A program made the translations under genes and the position numbers. The notes beneath the pieces were generated by a model, which did not search any database, was not told where the DNA came from, and saw only the letters and a program-made list of their open reading frames with translations. This document shows positions 1-6,016 of a DNA stretch of 6,047 bases, piece after piece. The stretch comes from Bacteroidales bacterium (GTDB taxonomy: Bacteria; Bacteroidota; Bacteroidia; Bacteroidales; UBA932), in assembly GCA_021443625.1 (NCBI GenBank), contig JABUTP010000014.1, positions 17,431 to 23,477 of the forward strand, written 5' to 3'. Position 1 is the stretch's first letter. Every line of letters starts with the position of its first letter.

Positions 1-443
1 TTGCAGACCAGCTCGCTGGCTGCCGTGGTGGCATAGAAGACATAGAAGAGAAGAAGGTATTTGAATATCCTCAGAACCTTGTCGGCCACGGAATTGGAGT
101 TGACCGGGATGTTCTTTATATGGAGCTTCCTGCGCAATTTGAGGAGCAAATCCTCCACCGTCCCTATCGGGCAAAGGTAGCCGCAGAACAGTTTGCTGAA
201 GAAAATCACGGCAAACGCGAGGGCCACGCCCATAAGAATCTGCAGCGATGACATCGTGCAGGGGAGCGAACCTCTCACCCCATAGGTGGCAAGGGCCTGC
301 AACCCTCCCATAGGGCACAGCGACTCGGGATCGACCGCCTCTTTGGAAGGGATGATACCCGTTATGAACAATATGAGAGCCAGCAGGACTCCCCACTGGA
401 GAGTAACTCTGGGCCAATTACCTTTGGTAATGCATTTTTTCAT
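1..443 (-). CDS. Membrane 4Fe-4S binding protein, NapH/CcoG-like N-terminal part (partial, runs off window)
   Basis: Reading the minus strand from the ATG at 443-441 gives 147 complete codons with no stop before the window edge, so the 3' end is missing. The protein starts MKKCITKGNW and has hydrophobic segments at about residues 15-31, 66-86 and 126-141. A CPMGG motif (C43) lies after the first helix and an FCGYLCPIG motif (C87, C91) after the second. The latter is typical of the membrane domain (Fer4_5 type) of NapH, NosR and CcoG relatives, which pass electrons through the inner membrane to Fe-S clusters. In that family a ferredoxin-like CxxCxxCxxxC domain usually follows, and here it would lie outside the window. 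The start is preferred because a promoter-like sequence lies just upstream and the N-terminus leads directly into a helix. The gene is separated from the RluD-family gene by 87 bases and probably has its own promoter. Its specific partner and substrate cannot be told from this part. Confidence 0.85.
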   Translation of the reverse strand, partial: MKKCITKGNWPRVTLQWGVLLALILFITGIIPSKEAVDPESLCPMGGLQALATYGVRGSLPCTMSSLQILMGVALAFAVIFFSKLFCGYLCPIGTVEDLLLKLRRKLHIKNIPVNSNSVADKVLRIFKYLLLFYVFYATTAASELVC

Positions 444-464
444 GATAACGTTTCTATTGGTGCG

Positions 465-495
465 CAAATTACAAATTATTATCGAAGCTTACAAA
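465..495 (-). promoter_or_regulatory. Possible Bacteroidota-type promoter of the 4Fe-4S protein gene
   Basis: On the minus strand a TTTG (495-492) is followed after 20 bases by TAATTTG (471-465). This resembles the Bacteroidota -33 TTTG and -7 TAnnTTTG elements, but the -7 box is one base short of the consensus. A second TAATTTG copy sits directly upstream (478-472). If used, transcription would start near 461 and leave a leader of about 18 bases. The AT-rich composition makes a chance match possible. The rest of the 444-530 gap shows only a weak 7-bp stem-loop (496-516) without a proper U-tract. Confidence 0.3.
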
Positions 496-530
496 CCTTT
501 GCCGTGCGTGCAAAAGTCATATCTTATCAT

Positions 531-1598
531 TTAACTGATTTCCAATCTGTTGGCATAAGAACGCCACTTCTCTATGAGGGCGGTCATATCCGGGGGTACT
601 TCCGAATCGAAATACATCTCTTTGCCCGTGGCGGGATGCTTGAAGCCAAGCGTCTTGGCGTGAAGGGCCTGTCTGGGAAGCATTTCGAAACAATTGTCTA
701 TGAATTGTTTGTATTTGGCATACAGAGGACCTTTAAGAATGCGGTCTCCCCCGTAGCGGTCGTCGTTGAACAGGGGGTGGCCGATGTGGTTCATATGGAC
801 CCTTATCTGGTGGGTGCGGCCGGTTTCAAGAACACATTCCACCAAAGTCACGTAGCCAAAGCGCTCCAGAACCCGCCAGTGGGTCACGGCAGTCTTGCCC
901 TGGTCACCATCGGGAAAAACTTTGAAGCGAAGACGGTCGTTGGGGTCACGTCCGATGTTGCCATCAACTGTTCCCTCGTCTTCTTCCACATTGCCCCACA
1001 CCAATGCGACGTATTTGCGGCTTATGGTATGGTAAAAGAACTGCCGGGCAAGTATCATCTGACTGCGGTCATTCTTGGCCACGAGGAGCAGCCCCGACGT
1101 GTCCTTGTCGATACGATGGACCAGCACCCCCATCCGTTCGTCTTCGGCATCGGGACCCTGGCTGATGCCCAGATGGTGGGCCAAAGCATTTATTAGGGTA
1201 CCCGTGAAGTGGCCGCAGCCGGGGTGGACCACCATTCCGGCGGGCTTGTTCACAATGAGCAGATCGTCATCCTCATACACGATGTCAAGGGGGATATCCT
1301 CCGGTAGCACCTCGAAGCCGTGCCGCTCGTAAGGGAGCATAATGGTAATAACATCCAACGGCTTGACCTTGTAGTTGGCCTTCACCACAACCCCTCCTAC
1401 CCGCACGTACTGGGCGTCAATGGCCAGCTGCACACGGTGACGGGAGGTGTGCTGCATGTGTTCGGTGATGTACTTGTCTATTCTGAGGGGAGTCTGACCT
1501 TTGTCCACGTCAAAGCGGAAATGCTCAAACATCTGATCCTCGCCATCCTCCTGCAACTCATCATCCAGCGCGGAATCATATTGTTTCAATTCACTCAT
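531..1598 (-). CDS. rluD: RluA/RluD-family 23S rRNA pseudouridine synthase
   Basis: This 355-residue protein converts specific uridines in RNA to pseudouridine. By family resemblance the substrate is probably large-subunit rRNA, and it would act in the cytoplasm during ribosome assembly. An acidic N-terminal tail (about residues 1-33, rich in D and E) precedes an S4-type RNA-binding domain (about 37-90), then the catalytic domain from about 103. The signature HRIDKDTSGLLLVAK (161-175) carries the catalytic aspartate D164. LLIVNKPAGMVVHPG (113-127) and GRTHQIRVH (260-268) are further family motifs. Domain order and length fit RluD-like enzymes; E. coli RluD is 326 residues, and the extra length is largely the acidic tail. 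The start ATG overlaps the end of the PASTA gene by 8 bases (ATGAGTGA), which suggests translational coupling. The exact target uridines (1911/1915/1917-type, or a RluA/RluC target) are inferred from family and cannot be proved from sequence alone. Confidence 0.93.
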   Translation of the reverse strand: MSELKQYDSALDDELQEDGEDQMFEHFRFDVDKGQTPLRIDKYITEHMQHTSRHRVQLAIDAQYVRVGGVVVKANYKVKPLDVITIMLPYERHGFEVLPEDIPLDIVYEDDDLLIVNKPAGMVVHPGCGHFTGTLINALAHHLGISQGPDAEDERMGVLVHRIDKDTSGLLLVAKNDRSQMILARQFFYHTISRKYVALVWGNVEEDEGTVDGNIGRDPNDRLRFKVFPDGDQGKTAVTHWRVLERFGYVTLVECVLETGRTHQIRVHMNHIGHPLFNDDRYGGDRILKGPLYAKYKQFIDNCFEMLPRQALHAKTLGFKHPATGKEMYFDSEVPPDMTALIEKWRSYANRLEIS

Positions 1599-2397
1599 TT
1601 CCCAACTTATCGCTGTCTATTGTAAGATAAATATCGACCGGACGGCCGAGGGGAAGGATTGACATCACAGTGGTATCGCCCGGACGGGGACGCTGGTCAT
1701 AAACCACAGCCCTGAGGCTGTCGGCGTAATCCTTTACCGAGTCATCGAACTTCACGCGACCGATGTTGAGAGAACACTCGTGGATGATGGCTGTCGCCGA
1801 TTTCCAGGTGTAGCCCTTCACGACAGGGACTGACGTAAGGTTGTCCCCGGCCCCTTCACAGAGTCCCAGAACCAGATCCACCTCGCTGTCGGACTCCACC
1901 ATCCGCCCGGGAGGAAGGTCTCTGCCGTGGGCCTGCTGTCGCAGGACATTGTTGGTGGCGATATCGCTCACATAGGAGAGTCTGCCTATGCGGAGACCCG
2001 CCGACGAAATCTCTGCAGCCGCCTGCCGCAGGGAATAACCTATGAGCGACGGCACTGCCACCTTGCGGGGAACGGTGCTGTTTATGGTGAGGAAGATGCG
2101 GCGGTTTTTCTTGACGCTGCTACCGGCTTTAGGATTCTGCGAGAAGACCGAACCGAGAGGCATCTGTTTGACAAAAACCGAATCGGCAATCTCTATGCGG
2201 AGACTCTCCTGTTTGGCAATCGACCTGGCCTCTTCCACCGAAAGCGACGTGAAATCGGGAACCTGCAACTCCTTGTTGTGACGGGTGAACAGCGACAGCA
2301 ACTGGACTATCAGCACCAACGCCAAAGCCACGCACACCAACCCCGCGATGAGGTTGCGCAAGAATATATTCTTGGTATTTGGCTGTTTGTTTGACAT
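1591..2397 (-). CDS. Free-standing membrane-anchored triple-PASTA protein
   Basis: This 268-residue protein has a short basic N-terminus, one transmembrane helix (about 13-37) and an extracytoplasmic part built from three PASTA repeats at roughly 44-106, 112-178 and 188-261. Each repeat begins with a V-P-x(2-3) strand (VPDFTSLSVEEA, VPSLIGYSLRQA, VPVVKGYTWKSA). Each ends with a hydrophobic strand after a G-rich turn (IFLTINS, VDLVLGL, VDIYLTI). PASTA domains are known from penicillin-binding proteins and Stk/PknB kinases, where they contact peptidoglycan or its precursors. Here neither a kinase nor a transpeptidase domain is present, so a cell-wall scaffold or sensor role is only an inference. 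The topology is type II (N-in, bulk in periplasm). The gene lies just downstream of the rpmH terminator, has its own promoter-like element abutting the start codon, and runs into the RluD-family gene with an 8-base overlap. Confidence 0.9.
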   Translation of the reverse strand: MSNKQPNTKNIFLRNLIAGLVCVALALVLIVQLLSLFTRHNKELQVPDFTSLSVEEARSIAKQESLRIEIADSVFVKQMPLGSVFSQNPKAGSSVKKNRRIFLTINSTVPRKVAVPSLIGYSLRQAAAEISSAGLRIGRLSYVSDIATNNVLRQQAHGRDLPPGRMVESDSEVDLVLGLCEGAGDNLTSVPVVKGYTWKSATAIIHECSLNIGRVKFDDSVKDYADSLRAVVYDQRPRPGDTTVMSILPLGRPVDIYLTIDSDKLGNE

Positions 2398-2404
2398 ACT
2401 GTCG

Positions 2405-2435
2405 CAAAGATAAAAAAAAGAGAAACATCCGCATC
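2405..2435 (-). promoter_or_regulatory. Promoter of the PASTA-rluD operon, overlapping the rpmH terminator
   Basis: TATCTTTG on the minus strand (2412-2405) matches the Bacteroidota -7 consensus TAnnTTTG exactly and ends 7 bases before the PASTA ATG (2397). The expected -33 position, 19 bases further up, is GATG (2435-2432). That is a poor match to TTTG and forms the loop of the terminator hairpin. A start about 4 bases after the -7 box would put the transcript end near 2401, leaving a leader of only 3-6 bases and no room for a ribosome binding site. The -7 match is direct; promoter activity is inferred. Confidence 0.5.
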
Positions 2436-2453
2436 CGGACGTCCCTCTTTTTT
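2414..2453 (-). terminator. Strong rho-independent terminator after rpmH
   Basis: On the minus-strand RNA, positions 2453-2436 pair with 2431-2414 in an uninterrupted 18-bp stem. The pairs are six A-U, then GAG/CUC, then GGACGUCC with GGAUGUUU, then a closing G-C. The loop is the four bases GAUG (2435-2432). The descending arm ends in a run of eight U (2419-2412), two beyond the stem. Three of the pairs are G-U wobbles, which become A-C mismatches in the plus-strand transcript. The hairpin is therefore clearly directed at minus-strand transcription. It starts 19 bases after the rpmH stop codon and would also end read-through from polA-rsmG. Confidence 0.9.
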
Positions 2454-2472
2454 ACTGAAGAGAATGTTCCTG

Positions 2473-2625
2473 TTAGAATTTGTCTTCAGAAGAAACTGTG
2501 AGTTTCTTGCGGCCGTGACGGCGGCGGGCTGCAAGCACGCGGCGTCCGTTGGGGGTGGACATACGCTCACGGAAACCATGTTTGTTGATTCTCTTGCGGA
2601 TAGAGGGTTGAAATGTACGTTTCAT
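2473..2625 (-). CDS. rpmH: 50S ribosomal protein L34
   Basis: A 50-residue, strongly basic protein starting [20 protein letters not shown]. The N-terminal MKRTFQPS, the central [28 protein letters not shown] and the short polar tail SEDKF are diagnostic of L34, a small protein of the large subunit that binds 23S rRNA. Two positions that are often basic in other species are isoleucine here (I9, I13). The length is normal for the family. The stop is TAA at 2475-2473. A textbook promoter lies 49 bases upstream and an intrinsic terminator 19 bases downstream, so it can be expressed as a single-gene unit, as expected for a highly expressed ribosomal protein. In many bacteria rpmH lies near rnpA and dnaA; here it sits between rsmG and a PASTA gene instead. 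Confidence 0.97.
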   Translation of the reverse strand: MKRTFQPSIRKRINKHGFRERMSTPNGRRVLAARRRHGRKKLTVSSEDKF

Positions 2626-2673
2626 TATTGTATAATTTTATATTTTCCGGATATAATTCCTCAAAAAGGAGTG

Positions 2674-2704
2674 CAAAGGTAAGTACTCTGGCGAAAAAAA
2701 CAAA
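2674..2704 (-). promoter_or_regulatory. Bacteroidota-type promoter of rpmH
   Basis: TTTG (2704-2701), a 19-base spacer, then TACCTTTG (2681-2674) match the Bacteroidota housekeeping promoter TTTG-N19-TAnnTTTG completely. The -33 box begins only 2 bases after the rsmG stop codon, so the promoter fits precisely into the gap. Predicted initiation is near 2670. This gives a leader of about 45 bases that is A/U-rich immediately before the ATG and has no Shine-Dalgarno motif at the usual distance. Confidence 0.75.
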
Positions 2705-2706
2705 TA

Positions 2707-3333
2707 TTATTTTGAAATTAACACCACTTTTTTTTCGGCGAACCAACTATCCTGAAAGAAGATATCTATATCGGTAACCATTGTCTTCCCCAAATCGAGC
2801 AGACGGCGCTGCGCGGCCACGTTGAGTTCAGCATCCACGTCCCCGCCTTTCAGATAGAGTATCCCTTTTGTGAAGCGGCCTTTGACCCAGGGGATGAATT
2901 TGTCCAAAGAAGTCACTGCCCTCGACACGACCCAGTCGAACTCCTGCTGCAGATTTTCCGCCCTGTCATTCACGCATTCCACGTTTTCGAGCCCCAGCGC
3001 CTCGGCCACAGCTCCCGCCACCTTGATCTTCTTTCCGACCGAATCGCACAGGACAAAGCGGGCCTCGGGGTACATTATTGCAAGAGGGATTCCGGGGAAG
3101 CCTCCGCCTGTACCCAAATCCAGCACCCTTGTCCCCGGATGCGACAGAACCTTGTCAGCCACCTTAGCAATGGCGAGACTGTGCAGTACGTGGTGCAGGT
3201 AGAAAGAGTCCATATCCTTGCGTGAAATCACGTTTATCTGCGCATTCCACTCGCGGTACAGCGGCTCCAGTGCGGCAAAACGCTCCTTCTGCTGCTCTGT
3301 CAAGTCGGGGAAATATCTTAAAATATCGTTCAT
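2707..3333 (-). CDS. rsmG: 16S rRNA (guanine527-N7)-methyltransferase, RsmG/GidB
   Basis: With the ATG at 3333-3331 the protein has 208 residues (MNDILRYFPDLT...), close to E. coli RsmG (207). It transfers a methyl group from S-adenosylmethionine to N7 of G527 in 16S rRNA; loss of this enzyme gives low-level streptomycin resistance in several bacteria. The Rossmann SAM-binding motif is VLDLGTGGGFPGIPLAI (70-86). Other family signatures are the WN..INVISR stretch (29-38), LHHVLHSL (46-53), VVSRAVTSLDKF (135-146) and YLKGG (160-164). The frame stays open upstream to an ATG at 3387, but that start would overlap the polA coding end by 37 bases and add 18 residues unlike the family, so the internal ATG is chosen. 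It follows polA by 17 bases and is probably co-transcribed with it. No promoter of its own is visible. Confidence 0.95.
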   Translation of the reverse strand: MNDILRYFPDLTEQQKERFAALEPLYREWNAQINVISRKDMDSFYLHHVLHSLAIAKVADKVLSHPGTRVLDLGTGGGFPGIPLAIMYPEARFVLCDSVGKKIKVAGAVAEALGLENVECVNDRAENLQQEFDWVVSRAVTSLDKFIPWVKGRFTKGILYLKGGDVDAELNVAAQRRLLDLGKTMVTDIDIFFQDSWFAEKKVVLISK

Positions 3334-3350
3334 GATAACAAACAGATTGA

Positions 3351-5963
3351 CTAATGGGCCTCCAGCCAGTTGGTACCGTGGTTGCAATCGACTATGAGGG
3401 GAACCCTCAGGGAGCAGACGTTCTCCATCTTCTCCCTGACCAGCGCCTCAACCGCCTCAAGCTCGTCGGCATAGACATCAAACAGCAGTTCATCGTGGAT
3501 CTGAAGCACCATCCGGCTGCGGAACCCACCCTGCTTCAGCGCCTTGTGGATGGCATTCATCGCCATCTTTATGATGTCGGCGCTGCTGCCCTGGATGGGG
3601 GCGTTGACGGCATTGCGCTCTGCCAGCGACCTTACCACGCTGTTTCCCGAAGCGATGTCGGGCAGATATCTGCGCCGTCCGAGCAGAGTCTCCACATAAC
3701 CGTTGGCACTGGTCTGTTCAACCACCTTCTCGATGTAAGATTTCACTCCGGCAAAACTGTTGAAGTAATCTTCTATGAGCGATTTGGCCTCACTGCGGGG
3801 GATTTTGAGCCGCTGCGACAACCCGAAGGGGGAGATTCCGTACATTATGCCGAAGTTCGCGGTCTTGGCCCGACGGCGCTGCTCTTTGGTGACTTCCCCA
3901 ACGGGAACCCTGAAGATTTTAGAGGCCGTCAGGGTGTGTATGTCATCCCCTTTGCGGAAGTCTTCTATCAGTCCCTCATCTTCGCTCAAGTGCGCCATTA
4001 TGCGGAGTTCTATCTGGGAATAATCCGCAGATACTATATAATCCGCCTCCGGCACAAACGCCCTGCGGATTTCCTGTCCCAAATCGGACCGGACCGGAAT
4101 GTTCTGCAGGTTGGGCTTTACCGAGCTCAATCGGCCGGTGGCGGTAAGGGCCTGCGTGAATGTCGTATGCACCCGTCCGTCTTCTGGATTTATGTAGGTA
4201 GGGAACGGTTCTATATAAGTTCCGAGGAGTTTGCGCAGACCTCGGTACTCCAATATCATATCCACCACAGGATGCCTGTCGGCGATGGCTGCAAGGGTTT
4301 CCTCGTCGGTGGGATAAGCCCCGCTCCTGGTCTTCTTCGCCTTGGGATCGAGGGCCAGCCGTTCGTAGAGGAGAACCCCGATTTGTCGGGGCGACTGCAC
4401 GTTCAGCATCGGATCCGATGCTATTTCGCGAATCTGCTGTTCCAGCGCGGCAATCTTGTCGGACAACGCCCTGCCGAACTCCTTGAGTTGGGCCACATCC
4501 ACCTTCACACCCACCTTTTCCATCTCATAGAGGGTGGAGATGAGTGGCATTTCGACATTTTCGTAGAGGTCATAGACACCATTCTTCTCCAAATCGCCCT
4601 TTATGTACGGAACCAGCAGGAACGATGCAACGCTCACCCTCTGCGGCGTATCATCCGCGGCATCCGTTATTTCGGGCTGTGCGGCCGAGAACAGGTCGAG
4701 TTGGACAACCTGCGGCGCCGCCTCACGTGGTTTGGCTTCAAAGTGGATATCCATATAACCACTGAGAAGATAATCTATCTTGTGGCTTCTGGAAGCATCC
4801 ACGAGGTAGTGCATCACCTCTATGTCAAACAACCTGCCGCCGAACGCCATCCCCGCCTTGTGCATACTGTTCTTGAGTCCGAAACCGCATTTGGCGACGG
4901 TTTCATCGGACAATACCTTAAGTGCCTGCGCGTCGCTGAGGGCAAAAGCCGCGCACTTGTTTCCGACTGCCAAGATTATCTTGTCGGAGACCTCCACCGA
5001 CACTATCCGGTCCTTGTAAATTTCCTCCAGGAGGAAATTCCCGGGAATTTCGCTGTATTCAAGGTACTTGACTTCGCTGTTCAGCGCCTCACCGTCACCT
5101 GAGGGGAGAATCTTCGCCAGACTGGGAAACTCGTAATGTTCGAACAGCCGCCGGACCTCGGCATTATAGGAAATGTCAACCTTAAGGTCGTCCAGGCGGG
5201 TATCCAGATTTATGTCATCCTTGATGGTAACGAGGAATTTGCTCATGGAGATATGCTCCTCAGCCGCCCTGAAGGCCTCCTGCGTGCGGGGTGTCAACTC
5301 CTCTATGTGGCTGTAGATGTTCTCCACTGAGCCGTATTTGGACACCAGTTTGCCGGCCCCCACCTTGCCCACCCCAGTCACTCCGGGAACATTGTCGCTC
5401 TGGTCTCCCCATATCGCAAGGATGTCTATCACCTGGCGGGAACGGGAAACGCCGTAGGCGGCACACACCGCCGCCTCGTCGAGAATTTCGGCTTCCCCAC
5501 CGCTCTTTCCCGGCTTGTATTGGTAGATGTTGCCCCCCACGCATTGTCCGAAATCCTTGTCGGGAGTCACCATATAAACCTTCATATTGTCCGACACAAA
5601 CTTCCGTGCCGCACTGCATATCACGTCATCAGCCTCATAGCCGGGCACCATCAGCACCGGAATGTCCAATGCCCCCATCAACTCCACAAGCGGCTCGAAA
5701 GCCGCCTTTACCGGCTCCGGAGTAACCATCCGGTTGGCCTTGTATGGGGCGTAGGCATCGTGGCGGAACGTCTTCACCGGCGGGTCGAAGGCCACCGCAA
5801 GGTGGGTGGGATTCTCCCTCTGCACCAGCTCCAGAATATACTTTGTGAAGCCATACAGAATGGAGGTATCCTGCCCTTTCGAGTTGACCATAGGCCGGTT
5901 CAGGAGGGCGTAATACATCCTGAAGATAAGCGCGTGACCGTCTATGATGAAAAGTTTGTCCAT
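3351..5963 (-). CDS. polA: DNA polymerase I with 5' nuclease and a degenerate 3'-5' exonuclease domain
   Basis: This 870-residue enzyme fills gaps and removes RNA primers during Okazaki fragment maturation and excision repair. The 5' nuclease domain (about 1-285) has its acidic residues in FIIDGH (D8), PGYEADDVI (E110, D112, D113), TPDKDFGQ (D135, D137) and GDQSDNVPG (D187, D190), followed by a helix-hairpin-helix (197-212). The polymerase domain (about 480-870) has TATGRLSS (607-614), motif A DYSQIELR (D647, E652), motif B R696/K700/F704/Y708 and motif C QIHDELLFDV (H823, D824, E825). The middle domain (about 298-470) looks inactive. The DTE of exo motif I is replaced by VEVSD (323-327), and the YAAED-type motif III by VASFLL (445-450). 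Only the motif II aspartate (D380 in LFDIEV) remains. The length is nearer Taq (832) and Bst (876) than E. coli (928). A linker at 411-443 contains QLDLF (421-425). The start at MDKLFIIDGH is the standard N-terminus. Confidence 0.97.
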   Translation of the reverse strand: MDKLFIIDGHALIFRMYYALLNRPMVNSKGQDTSILYGFTKYILELVQRENPTHLAVAFDPPVKTFRHDAYAPYKANRMVTPEPVKAAFEPLVELMGALDIPVLMVPGYEADDVICSAARKFVSDNMKVYMVTPDKDFGQCVGGNIYQYKPGKSGGEAEILDEAAVCAAYGVSRSRQVIDILAIWGDQSDNVPGVTGVGKVGAGKLVSKYGSVENIYSHIEELTPRTQEAFRAAEEHISMSKFLVTIKDDINLDTRLDDLKVDISYNAEVRRLFEHYEFPSLAKILPSGDGEALNSEVKYLEYSEIPGNFLLEEIYKDRIVSVEVSDKIILAVGNKCAAFALSDAQALKVLSDETVAKCGFGLKNSMHKAGMAFGGRLFDIEVMHYLVDASRSHKIDYLLSGYMDIHFEAKPREAAPQVVQLDLFSAAQPEITDAADDTPQRVSVASFLLVPYIKGDLEKNGVYDLYENVEMPLISTLYEMEKVGVKVDVAQLKEFGRALSDKIAALEQQIREIASDPMLNVQSPRQIGVLLYERLALDPKAKKTRSGAYPTDEETLAAIADRHPVVDMILEYRGLRKLLGTYIEPFPTYINPEDGRVHTTFTQALTATGRLSSVKPNLQNIPVRSDLGQEIRRAFVPEADYIVSADYSQIELRIMAHLSEDEGLIEDFRKGDDIHTLTASKIFRVPVGEVTKEQRRRAKTANFGIMYGISPFGLSQRLKIPRSEAKSLIEDYFNSFAGVKSYIEKVVEQTSANGYVETLLGRRRYLPDIASGNSVVRSLAERNAVNAPIQGSSADIIKMAMNAIHKALKQGGFRSRMVLQIHDELLFDVYADELEAVEALVREKMENVCSLRVPLIVDCNHGTNWLEAH
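4689..4703 (-). other. QLDLF pentapeptide in PolA: candidate sliding-clamp-binding motif
   Basis: Codons CAA CTC GAC CTG TTC encode residues 421-425 of PolA. The peptide fits the bacterial beta-clamp-binding consensus QL(S/D)LF found in polymerases and repair proteins. It lies in a proline-, alanine- and acid-rich stretch (411-443) that is probably a disordered loop on the inactive exonuclease domain, where such motifs can be exposed. Function is inferred from the motif and its setting; a chance match of five residues is possible. Confidence 0.45.
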
Positions 5964-5979
5964 AGTGGCAATCGGGAGC

Positions 5980-6016
5980 TTGTAGATATAGAAGCTGTTT
6001 GAATTTGATTCAAATT
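5980..6016 (-). promoter_or_regulatory. Possible polA promoter region with a small palindrome
   Basis: The 84 bases upstream of polA hold no visible gene. On the minus strand a TTTG (6014-6011) is followed after 20 bases by TATATCTA (5990-5983), a weak fit to the Bacteroidota -33/-7 elements. The TTTG lies within a perfect inverted repeat AATTTGA-A-TCAAATT (6016-6002, 7-base arms around one base). The palindrome could be an operator, but AT-rich DNA makes such repeats easily by chance. The window ends before the upstream neighbour can be seen. Confidence 0.25.

Noticed and set aside
496..516. Stem-loop CTTTTGC / GCAAAGG after the RluD-family gene as a terminator
   Set aside because: Only seven base pairs with one G-U, a seven-base loop and no U-tract; it is too weak to call.
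504..1196. A 230-codon open frame on the plus strand opposite the RluD-family gene
   Set aside because: Antisense shadow of the catalytic domain of the pseudouridine synthase; no recognisable motif or start signal.
1927..2394. Open frame on the plus strand opposite the PASTA gene
   Set aside because: Antisense to a gene with clear PASTA repeats; no family resemblance.
2692..2737. Inverted repeat CGAAAAAAA / TTTTTTTCG around the rsmG stop, as a possible rsmG terminator
   Set aside because: The loop would be 28 bases, the stem is nearly all A-T, and no U-run follows the second arm. It more likely reflects A/T runs in the last rsmG codons and the rpmH promoter spacer.
3334..3387. Longer rsmG start at 3387, adding 18 residues
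   Set aside because: It would overlap the polA coding end by 37 bases, and the added residues do not resemble the usual RsmG N-terminus. The ATG at 3333 gives the usual family length and N-terminus.
3354..5102. A 582-codon open frame on the plus strand opposite polA
   Set aside because: It lies wholly antisense to polA, whose domains and motifs are unmistakable. The translation has no recognisable domain or motif and is rich in H, R and G as expected for a shadow of codon-biased coding DNA. No promoter or terminator serves it.
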